A DNA stretch of 64,000 nucleotides, taken from the NCBI GenBank assembly GCA_902763805.1, contig CACWTN010000002.1, positions 111,191-175,190 on the forward strand. The letters run 5' to 3'. The position numbers were made by a program, and so were the translations under genes. Below, piece by piece: positions 52,608-63,300 of this stretch (the stretch's first letter is position 1; each line of letters begins with the position of its first letter). This DNA comes from an uncultured bacterium (GTDB lineage Bacteria > Cyanobacteriota > Vampirovibrionia > Gastranaerophilales > Gastranaerophilaceae). Under the pieces are notes generated by a model. The model saw nothing but the letters and a program-made list of their open reading frames with translations. It was not told where the DNA came from and ran no database searches.

Positions 52608-54140
52608 TTAAAACAGATTAACTACATTTTGTTTTTCAAACTTTGGACAGGTGTTCCATATAAGGGTAGGAATTATATCCCCTTCAAGTCTGCCGGTCAT
52701 AGGGCATTTGCATTGTCCCTGAACCATATTTGTTGACCCGTCAACAACGTGCTGAAAATATTTGCAGCATTGGCAGATTTTTAGTGATAATCCGTAGTCG
52801 CTAAGCTTTTGCGACAACTCTTTCAGTGCGTCAACCATTCTCAGATGATTGTTTTTTGTTGTGTATGATTTGCCTCTGTTGATAAATTTCACTCTTGCAA
52901 GACCATCATCTGATATAAGCTCGATTTTGCACATATAATCCTGTTTTCCGTCGGTAACAATTACATCTGTTTCCATTTTTTCGACCGTGTGTTTACGGTT
53001 TTTGTTTTGTACAATGTTTCTTATACCTCTGATTGGCGGAAAGTTTTTAACTATATGACCAATAGAGTACAGCGGATAAGAGAACAGATATAAATAATCT
53101 TTTGAGTGAATACCGGCATGGAAAAGGCTTGCGCTGAATGCCAGAAGAAGTGTCAGTGCGCTGATTAAAACCGTAAAGTATCCTACAGGAATAAAACCTA
53201 ATACTTTTATTCCTCCGAAATGGTATGTGTGAGAAAGCAAGAATGCATAACACAGTGTGCAAACAAGCCAATTTGGTATCAGCAGTGATGCTATGTATTC
53301 AAAACTTTTCAGATTTTTTGTTTTTGTCCAATTCTGTGTAAATATAGAAATTCGTTTGGACAAAGACGGAATTCTTAAATCAAAATTCTCAATTTCTCTG
53401 TACAGCTTAATATCATTTATTGAACCGACTGCAATATTTTCGTTTGCGAGCTTTAAGGTGTAATTTGCTTCAGATATTTTGTCCCTGAAGTCAAACGAAC
53501 CGATTTTATTGAGTAAATCACGCTTAATTACAAAAGCATCTGTATTGATTAAATTTGTCAAACCTAGTCTTGTTCTGGCATTGTAAATAAATTTTGAGAT
53601 ATAGCGTGTGTAAGTAACTCTGACGCTGTCCCAAAACTTCATCTCTGTATCTTCTGCTATGTAGTTTACGATAGGCATGAATACAGGGTGTTTGGTTAAA
53701 TAGAAGTTAACATTTTCCATAAAGTCCGAATCAACATAACTTCCTGCGTCAATAAATACGTAAGCATCAAGATTAGGTGCTTCGCTTAGTTTTTCTGCAA
53801 TTATGGAATAAGCCTGACTTTTTCCTATTGGTTCCATGTTGTTAATATTTACGACATTGATGCCCAAGTCGGTCTGAAATATAAATTCCGGCGGGTTTTC
53901 AACCTTGTCCAGAATGACATATATTGTATATCTAAGCTTGTCATAGGTTTGATTTTTTAACTGGCGAATAAGATATTCCAGTGTTCCGGCTTCACCTGAA
54001 GCATAAACAATAACACAAATGTTAGAATCTTTGGAAGTATATTTATCTCTGATTTTTTTCTCTGATTTAAGGCTTACCAGAGAAAGAAGAACAAAATATA
54101 CGGTAAAGACAGTTATATAAAGATAAATTAAAGTAATCAT
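52608..54140 (-). CDS. Membrane glycosyltransferase (GT2-like) with Cys-rich tail
   Basis: 510 residues from the ATG at 54138-54140, with GGAGAGG 4 bases upstream; 11 upstream codons of the open frame are unlikely. N-terminal membrane helix (1-22), GT-A domain (about 38-250) with ICVIVYASGEAGTLEYLIRQL and YVFIDAGSYVDSDFM as the metal-binding region, then two to three membrane helices (about 280-375). The last 70 residues hold a Cys cluster: CQCCKYF, then CKC 18 positions on, then TCPKF, likely zinc-binding. It is divergent from the giant fliD-like gene. A sugar donor and acceptor cannot be inferred. Confidence 0.85.
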   Translation of the reverse strand: MITLIYLYITVFTVYFVLLSLVSLKSEKKIRDKYTSKDSNICVIVYASGEAGTLEYLIRQLKNQTYDKLRYTIYVILDKVENPPEFIFQTDLGINVVNINNMEPIGKSQAYSIIAEKLSEAPNLDAYVFIDAGSYVDSDFMENVNFYLTKHPVFMPIVNYIAEDTEMKFWDSVRVTYTRYISKFIYNARTRLGLTNLINTDAFVIKRDLLNKIGSFDFRDKISEANYTLKLANENIAVGSINDIKLYREIENFDLRIPSLSKRISIFTQNWTKTKNLKSFEYIASLLIPNWLVCTLCYAFLLSHTYHFGGIKVLGFIPVGYFTVLISALTLLLAFSASLFHAGIHSKDYLYLFSYPLYSIGHIVKNFPPIRGIRNIVQNKNRKHTVEKMETDVIVTDGKQDYMCKIELISDDGLARVKFINRGKSYTTKNNHLRMVDALKELSQKLSDYGLSLKICQCCKYFQHVVDGSTNMVQGQCKCPMTGRLEGDIIPTLIWNTCPKFEKQNVVNLF

Positions 54141-54236
54141 AATACCTCTCCAGCTTAAATGTAACTTAAACAAGAGGCGATTTCAAGGGAAAACTTGCTC
54201 TGGAAAAATTTGTTACAAAATATGAAGAATTACATC

Positions 54237-54264
54237 TTGAAAAAGTAAATAAATATGATATAAT
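54237..54264 (+). promoter_or_regulatory. Promoter of the giant fliD-like gene
   Basis: TTGAAA (54237-54242), 16 bases, TATAAT (54259-54264), about 130 bases before the start. No sigma28 or sigma54 consensus was found here, though a flagellar cap gene often has one. Confidence 0.55.
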
Positions 54265-54393
54265 ATAGATGTAGTTATGGTATTTTGTCTTAATTGGCAA
54301 CAAATGATTTGTTAAAATTACCCCAAAATATGACATCATGCATGGTGAAAAACTATAAGATTAGCGAACTTTTGACGAAAAGCGAGAGGTCTT

Positions 54394-57300
54394 ATGACAA
54401 TATCATTTAGCGGACCGTCGTCCGGAATTGATACAAACGCATGGGTTGAAGCTCTTGTTAAGATGAAGCAGGCAAGTGTTACCAACCTGGAACAAAAGAA
54501 AGAAACTCTGGTTTATACCACGAGTGTACTTGATAATGTCAAAAGTTTCTTTGCTTCATTTAAGAGTGTGTTGACGAACGTAACTCAGTCTAATCTAGGG
54601 ATTGCTTCATTTGATTTATTTTTACAAAATTTGGTTGAAACATCAAATGCAGATGTTGTAACCGCATCCGTAACTACAGAGGCTCAGGAGGCTAATTATG
54701 AGGTTTATGTTGACCAGGTGGCAACAGAAACTGAAGCAAAGAGTGCATTTTTAACTAATATCATATCTACAACACAAGACATAGCTACACATAACTCGCT
54801 TTTAAGCAGTATAGGGATTGGGACGGGGAAAGTAGGATTTCTCATCGGTAAGGATGACAACGGGAACGATATTGAGAGAATCATAACTCTGCAGAGTAAC
54901 GATACTATCGGTACTTTCTTGGACAAACTGAATAAAATCGGTATTGATGCAAGTTATGATCCGACAATGGGCTTGTTCTCAATTAATGTAGATACTGACC
55001 ACATCAATGACATTGACAATACAGGAATTATTGATGCGTTGTGTCTGCAAAACGTAAACTCGGGTTATTCAAGTGATTTCCTTGAATTAACAGACATTAA
55101 CTCCTTTGTTGTAAACGCAACTGAAACAGCAAAGATGAGTTTGTTTGGGATTACGGATGGAACGTACACTATTACTGATGCTGACGGAAACAATCCTCAG
55201 ATTTTTGAGGCTGATACCGAAGGCACATTCCTTGACTTTTTCAATGCAATTTCAAGGTTTGGTCTTACCGCATCTTTTGATGATGAGGGGATTATTACAA
55301 TCAACACAGACGGCAGATACCTTATATCAGGTGCTCTTGCGGAGCAGCTTGGTATTGTAACAGATGACCAGTCCCATGATACCGATACAAAGGCTGCATC
55401 TACCGTAAGTGCATTTTCGACAGAGGTTGTTAATGCCGAGTACAACTCAACGTTAGGCGAGATTGGTGCGATTGTTAATAACAGTGATACATTAAAGATA
55501 CTTGACGTACATAGAAATCTTGTTGCTGAGATAACATCTTTAACAAAGAGTTCTACAATAGATGATTTGTTTGATGCACTTGCGCATTACAGTATAGCAG
55601 GTTCGTTAAATAACAACGTTATTTCGTTTGACTCTGCGCTGGGATATATTATTGAGGGGAAAATTGCAGAGAATTTAGGGGTACAGACATACCAAACTTC
55701 AACTACTACAATTAAGACAGGCAACAGCACTACATCAACTGGACTTGTATCATATCTTGCAAGTGCCACAGACTGGGTATCAGACTGTTTATGGGATGTA
55801 TGGGACAGTTACAGTGCTCAGGACAAAGTTATTACCGTAACTCACAGGGACAGAGTAAGGGATGGGGATGATAACCTTAATATTCAGACCTATACGTACA
55901 CCGTTACCGCAAAGAATTCTATCGGTTCTGACGGAAAAGTACAGAAGGGTACTCAATTCCAGGATATCATTGATTGGTACAAATCGATAGACCCAACTTC
56001 TACGTTTGTATTTAATGACCAGGGACAAATTCAGATAGATTCCAATGATACATTCTATCTGGAAGGTAAGATTGCTGAGTATTTAGGTATTGGCGGATAC
56101 TCAAGAACGTATACCTGGACAGAAGGTATCACAACCACAACAAGTTCTGAAACAATTTCTTACAGAGTAAGAAAGACGGACTACATTTCAGATGTATTGT
56201 GGGACAACGGATGGCTAACGTACTCCGATACTCAGAAGGTTATTTCTGCATACAGTATTACAGTTGACCACACAACGGGAAATAATTCCGTCAATAATCC
56301 TGTTTATGAAAAGCCAGATTCGGTAAGTGCTACAGTGGAAGATGAATATACAACTGATGGCCTTCACGCAGAAGGTAATTATGTTGAAAATTCTTCTACA
56401 TATCAGCATACGGTTAAGACATTAATCGGAACGTTTACGATTAAACAGGGTCAGACAACTTTTGAAGATTTAAGTTATTGGTTTACGCATGTAATTGACC
56501 AGACTGCAGCATTTGAGATTACAAATGAAGGTAAGATTGTTATCAATTCCGATAATAACATGCACCTGGAAGGAAAGGCTATAACAGATTTAGGTTTGGG
56601 TATCAGTACGTATGCACAGAGCTGGACAACAGGTACCGCTGCTACGCAGAGTACGGGAAGTGTAACGTATCAGGTCAAAATGACCGACTATATTTCGGAT
56701 ACGTTTACGGCAACCCAGTGGGGCAAGGTTAACAAGATGATTACCGTATACAGTAGTGATGTAGACCACAGTGACGGTGATGACGGAAACCAGGTATATC
56801 AGAAAACCGTACAGGTTGCACTTACAACGATAACGATTGATACTTCTACGACATTTAATTCATTGAAAGCCGCATTAGCAGAGTATCATATTGATTTATC
56901 AATAGTAGACGGTGTTGTAACTCTTGATTCAAGAAGATCGAATTATCTTGTTGAAGAAGAGTTTATGAAACATAAGACAGAAAACGGTGTTGACGTAATG
57001 ACGGTTAACACTAATTATAATGGCGGAAAAACAAGTATTTTAGACCACTTTGGTATCAAATATGATACAGTAGCACAGACTTGGACGACAGGTACAGCAT
57101 CAACAGAAAGTACCGGTATAGTAAATTATGTAATCAAGATGACAGATTATATGTCTGATACATTTACTGCTACCGAGTGGAATAATTTGTATAAATCTGT
57201 AAAAAGTGATGGTACTACTGTAAATACCAGATACACAGACAGTTCGGGGGTTTCACATGGCGGACGTGAAATTGCAGTAATGCATTCATACATAGACCAT

Positions 57301-60300
57301 ACAAACCAAAAGACAATTATTGCTTGTACTACAGTAATTACAATAACCACATCAACAACCTTTAATGATTTGCAGTACACACTTAAACACTTGAGTGATG
57401 ATGACAGGTACAATATAGACCTTAGTATATCAGACGGCGTATTAAAGTTTGATTCAAACTGCTGCTGGATTGAAGGTTTAATTCCTGACCATTACGGAGT
57501 CAAGATTGATACATATAACGCAAACTGGACGACAGGTACCGCATCTACACAAAGTACAGGAAATATTCAATTCCTTGCAAGCGGTGAAGATTTCATTCAG
57601 GATACCTTCTCTTCAAGTGAATGGTCAAATCTCGGACAATCGACAACAAGTTACAAGATTACCGTAGGTACTGTGGGAACAACCGGAACCACGGAAAAGA
57701 CGCTGGGCGGTAAGACAATTGTTATAATGCATAACTTCCTTGACCACACAAAACAGAATACGGTTACGGAATGCATGACAACAATTACAATTACGAATAA
57801 CACCAAGATTGGTGATTATGTAATAACAGACGGTGTATTACAGGCGACAAGCCACAATGATTCATCACATTCAACGATTATCGTAAACGGTACAACTAAA
57901 TCAGGAAAGACATTAGCTGATATACTTGCGCAATACGATATTAAACTGAGCGTATCAAACGACGGTGTTGTACAGCTTGATTCAAATCCGTCTGCAGGAA
58001 ACAGCAGAAACGCATTCTATGTACAAGGTTTGATTACAGACCACTGGGGCGTTACTTATAATACTATTCAGCAGAGCTGGACAACTGGTACGGCAGCTAC
58101 GGAAAGTACCGCATACGTAACATATCTTGCATCTATGACAGATTACATTTCTGATACATTTACAAAATCGGAATGGAACGGTTTATCAAACTACACGATT
58201 ACAACCGGAGCAGGTGCAACTCTTGCTACAACAACAGTAAGCGGTACGGTAATATCTGTAATGCATGCCGAACTTGACCATACAACCCAGTCGACTGTTA
58301 TTACAAGAAAAACAACGATAACTATTGGCGTTGATACAACATTTAATAACTTAAAAGATACACTTGCAACGTACGGTATCACATTAGGCATTTCCAACGG
58401 TGTTGTACAGCTTGATTCAGACCCGTCAGCAGGAAACGGCAGAAATGCATACTATATTGTAGGTTCGATTCCTGACCACTGGGGTGTAACTTACGATACT
58501 ATTAAACAGAGCTGGACAACAGGTACTGCCGCTACACAAAGTACAGGTGTTGTCAAATATAATGCCCAGCTGACGGATTATATTTCTGATACATTTACGA
58601 AATCGGAATGGGACAGTTTATCAAGCTACAAGATTACAACCGGAGCAGGAACAACTCTTGCTACAACAACAGTAAGCGGTACGGTAATTTCTGTAATGAA
58701 TGCCGAGCTTAACCACTCTGATCACACAACCGTTATCACAAGAAAAACAACGATAACTATTGGCGTTGATACAACATTTAATAACTTAAAAAATACACTT
58801 GCAAATTACGGTATAACTCTGAACATAACAAACGGTGTAGTACAACTTGATTCGGATCCTTCTTCAGGGAACGGCAGTAATGCATACTATATTGTAGGTA
58901 CTATTCCTGACCACTGGGGCGTTACTTATAATACCACAACACAGAGCTGGACTACAGGTACGCAAAAGACACAATCCGGTGATAACGTAAGTTATAAAGC
59001 CAAGATGACGGACTATATTTCCGATGCAATGACGGCTACAACATGGAACGGCAAAAACAAGGTAATCTCTATTCACCATTCATATCTAAATCATTCAAAC
59101 CAAACGGTATATGACACAGTAGACGGTACAATTACAATAACAACAGCTACTACATTCAACTCTTTAGCTGAAGAACTTGCACACTGGGGTATGATATTAA
59201 ATATCTCAGATGGAGCGGTAACTCTTGATTCGAATGCAGCATCTGAACATAATAATAATGCATACTATATCACGGGTGAAATTCCTGCTTACTTTGGTAT
59301 AACAAGCAATACAATATCACAGTACTGGACCTGCGGTACAAATACTACAAGTTCAACCTCAACTGTAAACTACAATTCTGATGATGATGATTACCTGAAG
59401 AACCTTGTCGGCGAAACGACATGGGCTAACAAGAGCCACGATTTGACCATCCATTATCTGTCGTATGATTACTCTACACACAGTGTCGTAGATAATAAAT
59501 CGACATTAACAGTCGGCAGTGACTGGAAAATATCGGATTTAAGAACGGCACTTGCGGCATCAACTATAGGTATCACATTATCAGTATCCGGTGGTACAGT
59601 TTCACTGGATTCAAAGAATGGCAAATGGGTATCTGGCGATATAGCCGATATTATGGGCTTGAGTTATACAACCAAAACGCTTAATTGTACTTGGGGCGGT
59701 TCAACAACGAGTTCAAGTGCTATTACCGGTACAATCAATGCTTCGGATACAGTATGGGATTACCTGCGATGGACAGATGGGGCTGACTTAACTGTTACAA
59801 TCAGACAATCCACTGTAAGTTATGATAACCTTTCTGTGACTAACAGTGATATAGCAACAATTACAATAGACAAGTCCACTACCTTTAGCGGACTGTCGGA
59901 TTTGCTGAGTAGCAACAGTTCAAGCAACCTGTCGCTATCTCTGAGCAACGGTGTTACTACACTTAATAACGCAAACAACTATTATGCCGTTGGTGATGTA
60001 ATGTCAAGCATCGGCATATCAACAACAACTTCAACTCAGGCGGTTGCATATCAGTCAAGCACAACAAGCAGTTCGGCACTGACATACAGCGGAAACTTCA
60101 GTACATCGGATTATATATCAGACCTTGTCGGTTGGGGAGACTACACTGACAATAATGTTTACGTTTATTATCAATACTACGATTATGCAAGCCGTTCAAG
60201 ACAATATTATTACGTAACCGGATTCGGAACAAAAGATACGACTATAGCATCATTAAGCGATTCCCTCAGTACATACGGTATAACATTGGGTGTAGACGGG

Positions 60301-63300
60301 AACAAGATTACGCTAAGTAACAGCAGTACTTCAAATCAGAACGGTTACTATATTTCAGGAGATATGGTTACGTTTTTAGGCTTAGATACGAGTACGGAAA
60401 CAAAGACTGTAACAGCAGGCAAATCGTACACAGGCAGTAAAATAACTGCTTATGCTAAGAGCGATTCAAAGATGACCGATTTCGGTGTCGGATATTGGGA
60501 TTATATTACCGTTCAATATAGGAATGCTATGACTGGAAGCTGCTCCGATTTGGGTACAATATATGTTCAAGACAAAACATTCCAGCAGTTTTGCGATGCA
60601 TTAAATGCATATACTGGCGTATCGGCAAGTATAGATAGCAGCGGAGTTCTGTCAATTGGAACTACCAAAGGCAGACAGTTATCTTCATCACTGAGTTTAT
60701 CTTCATCTTTTGCGGGATATCCATTGGGAGGCGGGTATCACAACAGTACACAGTACGTAATTGACAGCACTTACGGCGCAACAGATGTATTGACCTACTC
60801 AACTACAAAAGTAGAAGGCTCAAGCTACACAACGACAACTACAGAATACACAGGTAAAAGTGTTGAAACATCAGGTTTTAGCGGTGACACTTGGAAGCAA
60901 GTAAACATAATTTGGGAAACGTCAAAGGGCGGCAGCCAAGTTATGATAGATGAAACCAAGATAAATAATGTATATATGAGCCATAAACCAAGCGAAACAG
61001 AGTGGTTTGAGTTAGGCAAGTCGAGTGGTCTGGCAGTATATATGCAATGTTGTAACAAGGGGTCGGGAGCGTTTACGTCTGATACCGGATATCGTGTCAA
61101 AATAGCAACCGATAATGGAATACAAGTAAAACAGATGTATGTGCTAAAAGTTACTGATAATAACTATGGTACCGTTGTATCTATTTCAACTACCGGAACA
61201 GATTACTATACATCAAAAGAAGTTACCACAACCGTTAACACACTCACTACAACCACCGAAACAAAAACGCTTGACGATTGGGCGTGGAATAATGTTGCAA
61301 TTAGTGCTTATGGTAAGAGCAGCGGCAATATTGTATTACAAAGAGCTTATGACAGCGGTGAGGGATATGTAAGCTATGAATCAAAAACAATCAGTTATAG
61401 CAGCACTGATACATTAAAAGCAATTGCAGACAAATTAAGTCCAGACGGAGTTTCTTTATACAGAAACAGCGTGTACGGCGACTACTGTAATGCAGTATTA
61501 AGTAGCAGTGGCGGTGGAAGCGGTTCATGGACTGTATATTCCAGCGATTTAACAAGTAATAATAAAACAAACACATCTAAATCTCAGACGGCACACGGTG
61601 CATACGGTAGAACCTTCACCAAAGACATGGACGGCAGTACCAGAATGACTGAAATCGGATATAACGGAGCTGCCGGAGCTGTTACTACAGCTTTTGATAT
61701 AACAAATTCGCGAACAGGTCATGTTGGAAAAGACGGATATATATGGAAAAACACAACCGTAAATCAAATTATTGACTGTTTGAATGCGTATACTTTAGGT
61801 GCTTCTGTAACTGATGGTAAATTGACAATTAGTGCAAGCGGTGAAACATATTTATCAGCCTGCAATAGCACTGACATATTTAGCGCCTTGGGTTTATCAA
61901 CCACTATGAGTAATTATAGTGAATCAAAAACATGGTCAAAAACAAAAAATAACACGAGCGGCAGTGCGAAGAGTCAGTACATCACAGACAACAACAAATC
62001 TAGAGCTACGCTCGGAGCTATGGGATATTCTACCGATCAGGTCTTCACGGTTTATAAGCACGATGATACAGATACCCCAAATCATTATTCTTCAACTAAT
62101 TACACATGGAGTACCGGTACATCATTATCTGATTTCGTAAGCACTCTGAACGGCAGCGGCCTGTCGGTAAAATTTGATAGCAGTACACACAAAGTTACTG
62201 TTAAAAGAGGAAACGATTATTATTATTATCTTGGCGGAGTCGGTGCAAACAACCCGTTAAAACTCACTGCAAGCAATACAACTTCCAGCAACGTTACCTT
62301 CACCGTCGCAAGCAAGGACGGCACTAAACGTTCAACAACTCTGCACAATGAATCAAACCTTAGCGACTTCGGTATCACAGAAAACAGTACCATTACGTTT
62401 ACATACCACGTAAGCAATAATTACACTGAAGACTTCACTACGGACGGCGGACACTCATTCTCAGGCGACATAAGAACAGAAACACTCACTTTCGGCAAAG
62501 ATACTACGCTTAGTACACTTGTAAATGCAATTAACAGCAGCACCGCTCACAGTTACGGTATCAGTGCGTCAATCGCAAACGGAAAACTTACCATCAACGG
62601 TGGTAACAGAGCTTATGTTTCTGCTATATCTGATAACTTAAAAACAAATTTAAAAATCGCAGTTGACTACAATGTAACAGAGAATACTTACACGGTAGAA
62701 GCAAACTCCACAAAAACAGGTCTGCAAACATATATTAACGACTACTCTCGTCTATGTGACTGGGGTATTGATACCGCTCAGGTATTCACTATCGTTCACC
62801 ACCTCAACAACACATATGTCGCAGATTGCTCTAAAGCAACAAACTGTACCGAAACTCTATATGTAACTTGGAAAGCTGACGGTACAATGAACTTCTCTGA
62901 CCTAAAAACAGAGCTTGCAAAAAAAGGTATCACAGCAACTTTTGATGCACAAACAAGAAAAGTAAGCCTGAAAGGTAATGAAAACTACTATCTCTATGAT
63001 ATAGCCCCGGCAACAGCGGGAAAAGCAAACATAGCAGACAAATTCCACATAACCAAGGACAGCACGACAAATACTTACGGTAAGCGGTACTATTACACTA
63101 TCACTTACAGAGGGAACGCTGATACCGCAAAAGAATACACGTACATCAACGCAAGAAACACAAGACTTCACAACATGGGTATTACAACAAACCAAACAAT
63201 GAAGATTGTTGTTCATACTAATAATACCTACGTTACCGACAACACCAAAGCAACAAACGTTACAAGAACCATCACCGTTACCTGGACTGCCGGTGCTACA

